The notes: generated by a model from the letters alone, not told the origin. Positions 10,420-22,155 are shown, counted from the stretch's first letter. The stretch: DNA of 64,000 bases from Reticulitermes lucifugus (GCA_026260175.1 JAKCWW010000006.1:63534-127533), one strand, 5' to 3'. Program-made: numbers and translations.

Positions 10420-10514
10420 GCACAGCGGCAGTGTGTCGAGGCAGCGGACCGTGTGTGAAGTTCAGTGGAGATGGCCAGCCGTCCGTCAATCCTGGCGGCA
10501 GTGCGCGAGTGAGT
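10420..10514 (+). CDS. Possible first exon of an unidentified host gene
   Basis: A CpG-rich patch in AT-rich DNA. ATG at 10471 sits in a good eukaryotic start context (purine at -3, G at +4). The frame gives MASRPSILAAVR plus two bases and then meets GTGAGT (10509-10514), a consensus splice donor; read through, the frame stops at TGA immediately. The upstream TTCAGTGG resembles an insect initiator. I do not recognise the peptide, no second exon was found, and ATG plus donor could co-occur by chance. Coding extent would be 10471-10508. Confidence 0.25.
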
Positions 10515-10865
10515 GTCTTGTCTTACGTCGGATCATATCTCGGGCAACGCGGGTGGTCTGCGTCATTGCTACATTCAGCGCGGTACATACTGCAGCACAA
10601 GAAACGACACTTTCTCCACTGCTGAAACTTACAGTGCAGGATACCAAAAAAAGTTTAGTAAATTCCAAATTTAGGTATTTAGAACACGTTCACGATTAAA
10701 CTGGGACAAAGTGAGCATCTTTATTTTAACCTTGAATTTATAATTTTCAGGTTACTTATCCATATTCTTTAGTTGTACTCCTGCTAAAAACAGGTACATG
10801 TCCACAAGAACTAATTTCCTCCTTGGAAGTAGCGTTATAAGCTCTTTAGGCTGTGCAGTACATCT
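10515..10865. other. Unassigned spacer
   Basis: Continues the moderately GC-rich patch to about 10600 and then becomes AT-rich. If the exon candidate is real, this is its first intron. Confidence 0.4.
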
Positions 10866-10907
10866 TGTGCTACACGTTTCGATATTTATAGATAATCTTC
10901 AGACACA
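10866..10907 (-). ncRNA. Hammerhead-ribozyme-like motif 3
   Basis: Minus strand: stem I TGTGT/GCACA (10907-10903 with 10870-10866, one wobble), core CTGAAGA (10902-10896), stem II region (TTATCTATAAATATC, weakly paired), GAAA (10880-10877), CGTG and the cleavage triplet GTA. Stem I and the core are good. Stem II is poor, so activity is doubtful. Confidence 0.5.
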
Positions 10908-11211
10908 CAATAATTTTCTTTGTAAATATGTAAAACAAAACGTGTGTCTAAAATACTATGCACGTTAATAAAGGACCCAAAGTTAGTTTCAAAATGATAT
11001 TATAGAAAAAAGTGTATGTGCTTGCGGGTGTCTTGTAAAAGTCGAAACAAGTACCGTGAAGTATTTATCGGACACCAAACCTTTCGGAAATCTACTGTTA
11101 AGTTCACGGAGAAAAACGTGGTGTATCGCGTGAAAGTGTCTTTTCTCCAGAGAAGTTAGGGCTAGACTATGTTCCAGAAAATCATTCAGTCACACAAGGC
11201 ACATCATGTGT
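10908..11211. other. Unassigned spacer
   Basis: AT-rich sequence, nothing recognised. Confidence 0.5.
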
Positions 11212-11243
11212 TTATTATTATTATTATTATTATTATTATTTAT
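11212..11243. repeat. ATT microsatellite
   Basis: (ATT)n, about nine units. Confidence 0.9.
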
Positions 11244-11280
11244 TGTGAACATTTGCTGAAAGTTTAAGGCTTATGATCTT

Positions 11281-11400
11281 ATTCGTGAAGGGCCCCATTC
11301 AAATCTTGTCTTGAACATCGTCTGGTACAAATGGGATTTTCGGGGTCTTCCTCAGTTCTTCCGGGCATGTGCTGGGATAGTAATCAAGACCCCTATCGTT
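11281..11400 (+). repeat. SINE-like fragment
   Basis: Has a B-box-like TTCAAATCTTGTC and shares the block GTGCTGGGATAGT with 4085-4210. Decayed. Boundaries are guesses. Confidence 0.35.
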
Positions 11401-12878
11401 TGTTTACACATCTCCTCCAGCTCTCCAGTCATCGTATTACTGGACGTCATGATTCTGAGGAAAAATTAGCTTCATAAAGTGTAACATAAAGAAGTAGGCC
11501 CACTTGTACATTGGTGTTACTAGGCGTTTTCGCATCCGAGGCGAATAATCGCAATGGCAACTCCTAACAGAAATGATAAACTTCAACAAATCAAAACAAT
11601 TAATTGAATATCCTTTCATTTGGGTCAAAAATTTAAAATTTTTTGAGGGTAGAAAATCGAACATTTTCATTTAAAATGTTCATTTTGCCGCCCATTTTGC
11701 CAGATCTTGGGCTCTGCCACCCGGGATGGCCGCAGCACTGCCCCTCAGCCACGCCTCTGTATATATATGCCTATAATTTTTGTTGTTCATACATACAATC
11801 TTTGCTCATTCTGTATATTCTGCACTGCAGAATTCTGCATTGTATGGACATAAAATTGAAGGGGGCATGATAGAGGGGGTAATGATTGTGGAAGGAGGGG
11901 TTGTGCGTTGAACGAAGCTTACAAGAAATGGAATTCGTCTGTCCTGTGGACATTACCGCTCTCTTCTCTTTGAACTACATCCTAACAATGGCGACAACTA
12001 CATGGGCTGTTCTCACACTCGCTTTTAAATCGATCCTCTATTGTAGTTTGTTTCAAGAAAGTACTTTGGGATGACAGTGAAATTACAATTTAGTTCTCTC
12101 TTCTTTTATGCCTTGATGGACAGTGCCACTCTATTATTACACCTATTTCGTTAACAAAGAGAATAAAAAATTCGACTCTTGTTGCTACAAATTGGCACAA
12201 AAGGAAAGAAAGAACTTAGTACATACTTAGCGCCAAAGAAAATTGAATTACATTTTTTATAACAACAACAAAAAGTCTGAAAGAAATACAGAGAGCACAA
12301 AGTGTCATGATTCAATCGAAGAAGGATTAGACGCGACATAAGAAAGTAATGTTGCAATACGGACGGAGTACTTCTATATAATTATGGTAATTAATTCAGA
12401 TATGCTCAATTTTATCCCCTTGTTGATAGTTTATACAAACTATCTGCGTTCTGCCTCACTTAGCTGTGCAGTTCTGATTTATCTTATCCTTTACGTATAG
12501 GAAACAAATCGTGACGAACTGTAATTTTGTCAAAAACTCTGTAACAATTGTCAACATTCGATATAAAAAAAGAAGCCTTGCTGGTATTACGAAACTCGAA
12601 ATTTTTCAAGGTTAAACTGGAAGGTCAAAACTAGAAAATGGTAATTAGCCAGTTAAATCTAATCACGATAGCGAAATCTATTTCCCTAAGCTATTTCTAT
12701 CACCTTCCGTTCCACACAATGTTTTTTGCAAATATTTTAACCGGATTTCTCTGATCGAGAGTTATACCTAAGTGTCACGCCGAAAATTCTATCAACTCAT
12801 CTTCTTTCGGGATTATTATCCAGAAATTTAGGAGAAAAGTATAAATAATATGTGTATGAGTAACTTTTTATTACAGAA
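11401..12878. other. Long unassigned stretch
   Basis: A GC-rich block at about 11685-11760 (GCCGCCCATTTTGCC through CCTCAGCCACGCCTC) contrasts with its surroundings and may be a repeat tail. Open frames up to 77 codons show no recognisable content. Confidence 0.45.
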
Positions 12879-13150
12879 CGTAGTCGGTATAGAGACTCGG
12901 TACGGGCTGAACGATCCGGGGATCGAATCCCTGTGGGGGAGAGATTTTCCGGTCCCGTCTAGATCAGCCCTGGGGCCCACGCAGCCTCCTGTACAATGCG
13001 TAATGCGTCTTGGATGTAAAGCGGCCAGGACTTGGCGTTGACTACTCACATCCATCTAGCGCCGAGGTTAAAGAAAGAGTAGAGCTATACCTCTACTCTC
13101 CCTCTGGACCTTCATGACCTGTTCTAGGGTACAATTTACCTTTTTTTTAT
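12879..13150 (+). mobile_element. SINE B, nearly full length
   Basis: tRNA-like head present though worn: TAGTCGGTATAGAGACTCGG (A-box region) and GGGGATCGAATCC (B-box). The body follows in the usual order: CCTGGGGCCCACGCAGCC, GGATGTAAAGCGGCC, GGCGTTGACTACTCACATCC, AGCGCCGAGGTTAAAGAAAG and AGTAGAGCTATACCTCTAC. It ends TTTACC followed by a T-run. Confidence 0.85.
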
Positions 13151-13330
13151 TACATCACAAGGGATGATATGTTTATGACGCCATTTCTGTTTATATCCCT
13201 CAGCGAGCGTGTTTGACCAACAGACAGGCTTTATCGCCTTTATGGATCACAACATTTTATACCTGTGTTCCTAAAATCCCCCTACTAGTCCTGCTCCAAG
13301 CAGCACAAAGCCAGTCCACTCCCTCTTCCC
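13151..13330. other. Unassigned spacer
   Basis: Nothing recognisable. Confidence 0.4.
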
Positions 13331-13640
13331 GTAAAATCAGTTATAAAACTCTTATTTTCATCCCATATTTCTCAAAGCCTCTCAACTTCTGTCTGCCTTT
13401 CTTGTTTCTCGACTAATACTTTTCAAAAATTTCCACTCTCCCATTCGTGCCACATGTCCCGCCCATCGTCTTCTCCTTGATGTGTTTGCCCTAGTAATAT
13501 ACGGCGACAAGTAGAAATTATGAGGCTCCTTGTTATGTAGTTTTCTCCAGTCTCGTGTTTCTTCCACATCCAGAGGTTTCTCACGTATTCTCAACTTCTT
13601 CTTCCCACCCAGTGAGGGATGAAGTTTCATACCCGCAGAA
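13331..13640 (-). pseudogene. LINE family L1x 3' fragment (C-terminal tail)
   Basis: Minus-strand frames give RDWRKLHNKEPHNFYLSPYI followed by RRRRWAGHVARMGEW, the family's conserved C-terminal motif, and then decay. Upstream a shifted frame gives YGYETSSLTG, matching the YGCETWSLT motif. The 5' end of the fragment falls directly against the palindrome at 13652-13703. Confidence 0.75.
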
Positions 13641-13651
13641 GACGGAAGTAC

Positions 13652-13703
13652 ATGCCAAAAGAAGATGTGGTATTGTTAACAATACCACATCTTCTTTTGG
13701 CAT
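13652..13703. repeat. 52-bp perfect palindrome
   Basis: Two 26-base arms meet with no spacer (left arm starts ATGCCAAAAGAAGATG, right arm ends CATCTTCTTTTGGCAT; centre TTGTT|AACAA). All 26 pairs match. Transcribed or single-stranded it would form an uninterrupted hairpin. It abuts the truncated 5' end of the LINE fragment, which suggests a fold-back event during insertion. Confidence 0.95.
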
Positions 13704-13759
13704 CGTCCTTTATTTTGTAAGAAAATATGGCCTTAAGTTTTTTACTTGTTTGTTTAGAA

Positions 13760-14067
13760 CAGGGCTGTCCAACTTCAACCCACAGGAGGGCCACATAACT
13801 TGTAAGGACTCGCCCGAGGGCCGTACTTGTGTACACGTACATCGAGAATGGGGGATTGAAGTAACCGGAACGCGGTCATTACAAAGAACACTGTTGTTAC
13901 TGCTTGACATTAAATGTGAGCGACATATATGAAGACTATGCGAAGAGTATCTTAGTTGCAGTATATACTGATTTTACACTAAGGTAAATATTCAGGTGAC
14001 CGAGAGCTGCAAATGCTTTCCTCAAGAGCCGCATGTGACCCCGCGGGCCGCATGTTGGCCAGCCCTA
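13760..14067. mobile_element. hAT-like non-autonomous DNA transposon 1
   Basis: A 308-bp element with terminal inverted repeats: left CAGGGCTGTCCAACTT, right end in reverse complement TAGGGCTGGCCAACATG. It is flanked by a perfect 8-bp target-site duplication GTTTAGAA (13752-13759 and 14068-14075), the length typical of hAT elements. The interior has no transposase coding capacity. The GGGCCGCATG-type block near the right end is common among hAT-derived MITEs. Confidence 0.85.
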
Positions 14068-14075
14068 GTTTAGAA

Positions 14076-15127
14076 AGTGAAGTTGTACCTGTGCACGCCA
14101 TGAACGCATATGGGAAAGTGGATGCATACCTCCACTTATTTTTTGTGTCTGTACTAGATGAGAAGATTTGATTAGCTTCATGCTCCCGTCGCCTTACCGC
14201 ACTGAAAGGTACCCCGTTACGTATTAAGCAGGAGGCTGGGTGAGACTCAAATTTGGTTTGGAGACATCGAAGAAGAAAAAAATCGCTTGCTCCTGCCGAG
14301 AATCGGTATCTAATATACATATTTATAGTTTGTTAACGACACCATAAGTAGCTCAGGCGACAGAGCAAATTGGGAACAATGTGGAAGGAAGCTGTCGTAC
14401 CCTATTTCCAGGTACGAATATCGGCATTTGAAAGCACGACTGAAGAAAACCACGAAAAATATCACTCCAAATAATCTGTTTGCGGCTTGACGAAGTTATT
14501 GCTCCTGTGTAGAAGTGCAAGTTGTAAATGTTTATACTTTCTACTCTGAAGAAATGGAACGCTGGGGCAATTTAATACTTCGAGACGGCGCAACACCCAA
14601 AGCACCCTGCACTACGCCTAAATTAGCGCACTTCCCACTCAGATGTGTGACTTGTTGACTGCAGCAACCATTCGCCTACTCGCCATACCCTTACGGCCCT
14701 CTACAGCTTTGTAGCAGAGGGTCTTTCACTAGCAGGTATTAAACACGTGGGACACATTGCGCTGTATTAGAAAGTATACTCTAAGAGTCAGGAATGTTGT
14801 AGAATAGGTTAGCGTACACGACCTGTCACGTGTGTGTCACAATTTATTAATAATTTTAAATTAATTGCTTCTCCTTGAAGTTCTTCTATTATAGAATTAC
14901 ATTACTTGCAGCTCGTCGAATTGTTCTTTTCAGAGAGACGTCACAACACTGAGATGAGTACGGAAATGTATTTTAAACACTTTCTAACATAGGAAATACA
15001 AGTGTGAGACATATATCCATAGAAATGAAAATATATTTAGCCTTGTGAAGTCCAAGTTAGTCTGCAATTGACAGTCTGTCGTGGCTTCGAGCCGCCTCCG
15101 GGACCTATGACAGGTATTTTTACAAAT
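14076..15127. other. Unassigned spacer
   Basis: A 113-codon minus-strand open frame begins inside the hAT element and runs to 14320; it is not recognisable. A moderately GC-rich block lies at about 14575-14725. Otherwise featureless. Confidence 0.45.
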
Positions 15128-15172
15128 AAATCAACCAATAAACCAACCAACCAACTAACTAATTAACTAACT
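15128..15172. repeat. ACCA/ACTA tandem tail
   Basis: Tetranucleotide run (AACC/AACT units) at the 3' end of the adjacent minus-strand LINE. It corresponds to the (GTTA)n-type tail seen in other L1x copies. Confidence 0.8.
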
Positions 15173-15525
15173 TAGTAATTCCATGGAGCAGATTCCTTCC
15201 TGAGACGCTAACAAATTCTCAGCTAGTGAAGGAATTTCCCGCATTGTATGGAACCCGAAAGTTCATTACCGCATTCACAGGAGCCCGCCACCTGTCCGTA
15301 TCCTGAGCCAGATCAATCCAGTCCATGCCCCCATCCTACTTCTTGAAGATCCTTTTTAATATTATCCTCCCATCTATGCCTAGGTCTTTCAAGTGGTCTG
15401 TTTCCCTTAGCCCATACGTACTACATGCCCTGCCCATCTCATTCTTCTTGATTTGATCACCCGAATAATATTTGGTGGGGAGTACGAATCACAAAGCTCC
15501 TCGTTATGCAGTCTTCTACCGCACA
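15173..15525 (-). pseudogene. LINE family L1x 3' fragment (C-terminal tail)
   Basis: Minus-strand reading gives RRLHNEELCDSYSPPNIIRV, then KSRRMRWAGHVVRMG, a frame change, [19 protein letters not shown], and [18 protein letters not shown] with [16 protein letters not shown] before the stop. These are the successive motifs of the family's C-terminus. 5'-truncated, followed by the 3' UTR and the tetranucleotide tail. Confidence 0.85.
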
Positions 15526-16727
15526 GTAAACACACTCCATCTACATTAAAGAACCAATCGATTAACGCTGCATCGTATGGTTTTATTTGTTTAATCAGAA
15601 TGTCAGCATCTAGATTATGCAGATTATGCAGTAGGTCAATACACATTAGCACGGATAGGGAAAACCGAACGGTTGGGAAAGAAACCTGTTTCAGTGTCAC
15701 TTTTTCCACCACAACTCCTAAATTGACCGCTCTGGAATGAAACCTGGGCCTCTGCCTTGAGAAGCCAGAGTTAGTCCTAATTTTTTAAAATCCCCTTTGT
15801 AAAATTTACCTCATACTCGAGTAAATGAACTGGGTTAATATTAGGTGGCAAATGTAGCACAAATTGTCAATTAGTTAAGCATAAAACAAACAATAACAAC
15901 AATATATTACTGGGGAAAACTAGTGCATTTCACAGGTTGCTAAATTTCACTCTATGTCAGTTATCCTACCTTTATATCAGCAATTGTGAGTTACAGTTTT
16001 ATCTGCAGTAAATAATTGGGATGTTTTAGTTTAATTATAAGTAACACGTTACGTTTGATAACTATACACATACAGTAGCAGCTCTTGAAGTTTGCCGCAA
16101 TGTCAGTTATGCCTTGACAAGTATTGTGCAGCTGCTGCTGATGTTTGCACGTTCTCCCGACAGATTGCGCCACAACTCCTCATGCTCGTTATCATTATTT
16201 ACGCTCCTTGCCGACAGTGTTTAGTCATTAGAGCAGCTACTTCCGTGAGTTAGCTGTTGGAGCGGCACTTGTCTGCCAGTGAGAAGATCGTGTTCATGCC
16301 GCGGGAAAAACTATGCAGTGACTTTTCAAAAAGTACTTTTGCTATTATTACAGTGAAGAATGATCTGCACAAGAATATTGCCTCATTGAGATGCTGAGTC
16401 TTTCTTTTTGCCAGCTTCTTCATTAAGAAACCCTGAATGAAACAATTATTTAAATTAATCAATATTTAATTTTCAGGGGTTTATAGTCTGTCTGTTTTCA
16501 GGTCTCAACTGATCATGGTTTCTTGTCGCTGCAAACTTTACTGCAGACGAAGGAGGTTTGCTTACCCAGAAAATAAAACTGTAGCCCTTCCTACATTCAC
16601 AGATATCTCGGTCAATGAAATTACTTTGAAGGAGACAAGTCTGACTAAGTTGTAAATAAAGCAATAAATTAAGAAAAGTTCGGTATCATTTTGGACAGAC
16701 CTCGTACAGAGTGAAGGGTCGGATTTC
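15526..16727. other. Unassigned spacer
   Basis: AT-rich sequence. Short open frames only. Confidence 0.5.
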
Positions 16728-16862
16728 GTTGCTAGTAAGAGCTCTGGACATCTTTCCTCATACCACCACGTTCAGAACAGCTTTGTGGCCCACATAGCCT
16801 TCTACTGCATCTGCTCTAGAATGCTCCGTAACGAGGCAGAAAGCTGCCGGAGATTTAAATTA
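16728..16862 (+). repeat. SINE B, very decayed fragment
   Basis: Retains the motif order CCAC-GTTCAGAACAGCTTTGTGG-CCCACATAGCCTTCTACTGC, corresponding to the CCAGACCGGCCCTGGGGCCC and ACCCAGCCTCCTGTAC region. Identification is tentative. Confidence 0.4.
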
Positions 16863-17864
16863 ACCACTTACCTTCATTCAGTATAAAGACCGAGGCTGCA
16901 TGAAGTTTTGCTTATCCATTCTATACGCCTTCATGACGTATGAACAGAAAATGAATACTGGTTACGTATTTCAACGTTATAGAAATTAATTTACAAAAAG
17001 TCGATCGCTACGAAATACGAATCTCAGAAGCAACCAGTCTGGGCCTACCGTCAATACAGAGTCCTTCACTTTGGGAGATCTATCCGTCCTGGCTGTCGAG
17101 CCATTGGGAAAAAATGTGGCATATAGCAACCACTTACTGTGAAAGGTTACTTTCTCAAATCAGATCATTTGTGAGCTATAAATATTAGCAGTGCAGAAGC
17201 TTCGTGTTTCGGCATCGACTGACTGAGCACTAGCTGGGTTTGCTCCATGTCGATTGGTGGAATTTGTAGAAAGTGCTGCAGTACTGATGTTACGTAAACG
17301 AAGGTAAATAGGTACAAAGGTAAATGGTAAATGATGTCTGTTGAAATTCACGGCAAAGTATATAAGCCTCGTGCATGCTGGAAACAGAGCTATTTTAATT
17401 CCAATACAAATAAACACTCCAATAATGATATTGGACTGCACGCCATTTATATAATGAGCTGCTGACACGTTTGACTGTCCCTTGGCAAGGTTTATTACAG
17501 AAACGTGTCTAACCTTGTGTAAGCAAACGTGAAAGACAGCACAAAGAGGCTTCTCTGGCAGGGAATAATTGAGATTAAGTTCCGAATGATATATATTCCA
17601 AACACTCTTAAAGCAAGGACGAAGTAATAGCTGCTAGTTGAGGGCTCATGAGTGTCACAGCAATCCTGACCAGCCACTTATACAAGGATGTTACTGACGT
17701 CGTTGAACAGTCGCATTCACTTGCACAAGCAATTTATAAATTTAGATATAAATATTATGCCTGTACCTGCTTCATTAAGAAAAAGAAATATGGTACAGCA
17801 TGGGACATAAAATTATTACTGTAACTAAATTAAGTGAAGTTTTCCTCGGGCGATAATCCGTTTC
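16863..17864. other. Unassigned spacer
   Basis: A 102-codon minus-strand open frame (17160-17468) has no recognisable domain. Nothing else. Confidence 0.5.
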
Positions 17865-18140
17865 GCCGATCCCAGTGGCCGCGCGGTCTAAGGCGTGGGT
17901 CTGCGGCTGCTCGCTTGCTGGGATGGCGGTTTCGTATCCCAATGGGGCCATGGCTCTCCGTCTTTTGTGACTGCTGTGTGCTGTCAAGTAGAGGTCTCGA
18001 GACGGGCCGATCACTCGTCCAGACGAGCCCTGTGAAGTGTGTGTGTCATTGAGTGTGATCAAGTGCAACAATAACACTCTACACCTACAATGAGTAGGTA
18101 GAAAAGGCCAGACTAACGAAGAAAGAAAAGAAAGAAAGGT
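17865..18140 (+). mobile_element. SINE A, subfamily A2
   Basis: Well-preserved head: GCCGATCCCAGTGGCCGCGC, GGTCTAAGGCGTGGGTCTGC. The B-box is altered (GGTTTCGTATCCC). The A2 tail reads ATTGAGTGTGATCAAGTGCA, then ACACTCTACACCTACAATGA and GTAGGTAGAAAAGGCCAGAC, ending in a GAAA-rich run. A weak duplication TAATCCGTTT / TAATTCGCTT may flank it. Confidence 0.88.
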
Positions 18141-18280
18141 AATTCGCTTAAATAGCATATCGAACTCCGAAAAGTCATTGAAAGAATTCCGATCGTGATA
18201 TAATCCAATAACTAAATTGCTAACTTCAGGCTTTCTTTTTAATACGCAATTTCCTTTCATGCTTTTGTATCACGTAAATA

Positions 18281-18365
18281 GAGACATTTGGAAATTGATC
18301 CTAAAGGCGGCCAAGGTCCTGCATGGACCGCAGAGCCAGTGGACAAGACAGAGTAGAAGAAGGCA
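18281..18365 (+). pseudogene. LINE family L2x 3' tail
   Basis: Plus-strand translation gives RDIWKLILKAAKVLHGPQSQ and then W-T-R-Q-S-R-R. This matches the end of the better-preserved copy at 43195-43720 (RDAW-LMLKAAKVLHAPYNQ). Only the last 28 or so codons are present, so it is a very short 5'-truncated insertion. Confidence 0.7.
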
Positions 18366-18470
18366 TTGTTTTTGATGATAGTAGCGTAGGACAGCGGAAG
18401 TGTGTAACATCACACTGGTGAATACACGCCATAAACTACAATTTGTCACTGTACATTGATAATCGTCATC

Positions 18471-18511
18471 ACCACCACCGTCGTCGTCATCATCATCATC
18501 ATCATCGACGG
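18471..18511. repeat. CAC/CGT/CAT trinucleotide microsatellite
   Basis: Compound trinucleotide run ACCACC-GTCGTC-(ATC)n. Confidence 0.85.
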
Positions 18512-21269
18512 TTTTGAAATTTTCCTACAGGTTACGGGATTGAAAATATTGACGCACTGAAGGTTGAATTTAATATTAAGCAACAAAAATATACAATGTA
18601 AACAGTAAGACTGTAATTTTAATGCCAGAATTTAAAACCAAATTAATGCTTAACAGCGGTGAGAATATGAGACATTTAGCCTGTGATAATTAGAGGAGCT
18701 TAGTGAGACGGCTACGTTAAATTGAGTTTTGATACAAAATGTATGACAGTTGTTATGATTTTGATGAAAGACAGCCCCTTGTGTTTCATATATACGTATG
18801 TTTTAATCAGAACGCAGTCAAGTCCAACTGCTCTGTTTGACTGTGTTCTTGATATTCAGTAGGCAGTTGTTGTGCCTCTTTGAACAGAGCTGTAATGTGA
18901 CAAAAATAAAAGTACCAAGTATAAAAATTACATCCCTGGCAAAGAATAAACTTCCTCATTACTCTTACAGAAACCCAAATTATAAAACCACAAAGACTTG
19001 ATAGACAGTATTTATCTCTTATTTAGATATCATTATTATCATTAGTTTTATGTTAATCCATGTTTCCAATTTAATTATGACTGTCATGACGATAATAACA
19101 GAACGTTGATTACAGATAATATATAAAATTGTAGTCAATTGTATGTAATGTATATAAATGGGAGGCCTAGCAAAATAAGCCATCATATAGCCATTAGCAA
19201 TAGACCTGTTCTCTACTCAGGCCTTTTCGATTAGTTCATAGATCCTATGTCGGGGAAATTGGAAAGAGCTGTTGTGGTTCTGTGGGTGACTGGGTTAGTC
19301 TGCTGTGAATTCTCTGAAAGAGCGTACTGAGACCCAAAGTCGGAGGTTCCTTCCGCTAATTTGGACCAATCGTTAAAGTGTAGGTTTGCATCACGTAAGC
19401 GACGTCTGTAACACGCATTCTCAACATTCCTTCGCAATTTGCATCCCATCATTCACCCTTTTATATTCCGTGGCCTTTTCATAGTAAAAATAAAGCCTCT
19501 CTTTTTCCAAGAAGTAGATATTTACAGATATATATATAATAATAATTATTAATATAAGGTTTATTTTCGAGATCTCAATTTCCACCTAGACAATGGTCTA
19601 GAGAAAACACTTTACTTAGACCCACGCAATGGTGAGGACTCGCGAAATGCAGACCATAAATAAAATATTCAGCCCGACACATTCTTATTCTGATAATACG
19701 CCAATGAACCTTTTTTGTTTAATGCGTATCTTAACACCTTCGAAACGCAATCAGATTTCAGCACGTCTCTGATATTATAATAATCCTGAGACGAATATGT
19801 ACCAGTTCGAATAACTAGTAAAGCGTGTTCATATGACCTGCATAGTTCTTCTCACAAAGCACTGTGCCTCCCGTTCACTTCAAAGTAATTAAATAATTAA
19901 TTAATTAATTAATTTACAACGCTCTTCGCAGATTCGACTATGTAGTGTTGATAAAAAACGAGGAGTAAAGATGACTTTGAAAGTATTTTGAAGGAAGAGG
20001 GCGCGACGCAATCGAGGTAGTATCCAAGATTTGCCTGAAGGAACGAAGGAAATCAACGAAGAAAACGCTGTCAAAATAACCGGTTTCCTTGGCTGGTACT
20101 CGAAAAGGGCACCTCCCGCATACAAATTTAGAGAGTTACTACTACACTAGCTCATGCAAAATTTTGTTTGGTTGTAAGTGCCAGCTCAAAAAATTAGGAG
20201 CCAAAAGTTTTTCTGCTTATGTGGATTTATGATATAAGGACTAACAAGGTGAAAACTCGCACTATTTTTCTGGCTCGTGTTGCGTATGTGTTTAATGAAT
20301 CACAAGATATGCATACACAATAAGAATATGCTTCCGCAATGACTACTTTTGCGGATTATGTTTTATAGAAAGCACTCCGACAAATTTATAACATTGAAAT
20401 TCCAAACTAAAAGTCCTTAGAAATATGGTGCAATAAAAAGTCTCATTAAAACTCCTTAGTAAACATCGAAATACAAACAAATTAAATTCAAAAGTGCCAC
20501 GAACCAAATATCCGCTCAAGTCCAGCGTCCTTTATCTTTCGCTCTGTCTTACGCAACAATCGCTCAAAAACGCTTGGAATTCCTTTCGCGCATTTTCATA
20601 TTTGTTGGTAGCAATGAGCGAGCTATTTAAAAACGAAATGCTTATTGCATTTTCAAACAAAAAGAAGTAATGTACAGTACAAGCTTCCGAAGTTCCAGAC
20701 GCCACAAGTCATCTAGTTGTTACTGCGACCTGGCTTCCGGAATTTTTCGAGTCCAGGGCTGCACCAACCTCCTCGACCGTCCACTTCGAAATATCCCCGT
20801 CTGGAAGTGAGGAGTGACAGATATTATTTCCAAATATCCGTAACAGAGAGTGAATAAAGTTTATTGTCCACCATTCCGCTAATATCTTGCTTACATCCTA
20901 ACATATCTTAGCTCTGTAAGTAGTAGCCAGTCACTATCCATTTTTGCAGAGAGCTCAAGGTTGGCCTTAGTAGCACGAACAACGGTTTTTTGCGTATGAA
21001 ATGACAGATGAGCTAGTTTTATGATTCTTCGTAGACCTAATAAACCAAACCGAGCTGGGCCCGCACTGCACCTGCTTGTACGCTTCTGTATTAAAAAGTT
21101 TAAGGGTGCAGTGTTCACTATATGTACTGTTGGGTTTAACATTAAAATGATGCGTTTTGCCCACACAGATTTTTATGGTTTTTGTATGATTTTCTTATTT
21201 CCCTCAACAACATTATTTGTCGCATTGATTTTGACAATGTAGACGTAGTACGGTCCTTGTTCTTCTGGC
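18512..21269. other. Long unassigned stretch
   Basis: Includes (AATT)n at about 19888-19914. A block near 20165-20215 (GTGCCAGCTC then TTAGGAGCCAAAAG) loosely resembles 62045-62155. A GC-rich block lies at about 20690-20815. Minus-strand open frames at 20891-21166 have no recognisable domain. Confidence 0.45.
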
Positions 21270-21372
21270 TTTTTGCGCAGCATATGTTGGCAGCGTTTTA
21301 CCAACCTACCCTGTACAACAACTCAGAAGAGCAATGACCCCATCTACACCGCGGCGAAACACTGAAATCTCG
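21270..21372 (+). repeat. Repeat family F, copy 1
   Basis: GTTTTACCAACCTACC, then CTCAGAAGAGCAATGACCCC and ACCGCGGCGAAACACTGAAA. The same order occurs directly downstream of hammerhead-like motif 10 at 40551-40640. No hammerhead core survives in this copy. Confidence 0.5.
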
Positions 21373-22155
21373 CATAGCAGAAGTAGTGTGTTTTATGCGA
21401 AGTGGGAACAAATTTTATAAATTTGCTTAGGCTAATTTCATGCTTCCAAGTTTAAGCATCCGTCTACAGGCGGCTATTCATCTTGCGTAATTACAGATAT
21501 CTTCGCTAGGGTATTCAATTAGAGCAATAATATTTACCTAATTTAAATCTATTATTATTATTATTATTATTATTAGAAAATTACGTAATATTAGGCACAA
21601 AGGGAAGACAACATTTAACACTAGTCGCTGAAAGTGTCGTGTTATATAAACTCGCACAAACATGCACAAAATTGAATTTGTGCTACGTGCTTGTGTTCGA
21701 AACAAATAAATCTAAAATACGGTACTAATATGGGTTCGTCCATGGGCAGTTTGTGGTTGCTACAGTGAATTTTCAGCGTCTTCACTGAACATTTCAGCAG
21801 TAAGAATGTCGTATTGGGGCATAACTACAGTTAAAATAAAGCTGCATTTACCGGACAGCACTTACTTGATCATGATGTCATTATTACAATTACTGACGCA
21901 ATAACGCCGAAATCATTTACATAGTCTGAGTCAAGAACAGTGACATTAAGCCGTAGCACTTGTGGAATCGCTTTCCAGTACGTAGAAGTCACATTTAAGA
22001 ATTTTTACTCCTTAATTTTGGAAGTATTTAATAAAAAGAATTTGATTTGAAGGAAGAAAAACAGTGTTTGTTCAAACGTTCTTCCCTCAGGTAAAATTAG
22101 CCCTTATTTCTTGCAGGCACAGAAGATTTCCATTGAAATATTTTATGGTTTACTG
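21373..22155. other. Unassigned spacer with ATT microsatellite
   Basis: An (ATT)n run lies at 21549-21576. The rest is not identifiable. Confidence 0.5.

Noticed and set aside
13979-14320. 113-codon minus-strand open frame
   Set aside because: Starts outside and ends within the hAT MITE; no recognisable domain.
17775-18260. 161-codon minus-strand open frame
   Set aside because: Most of it is the reverse strand of SINE A (17865-18140); no protein domain is recognisable.
20891-21242. Overlapping 65-91 codon open frames on both strands as possible coding exons
   Set aside because: No recognisable motif, no splice-site support, and the region leads into repeat family F.
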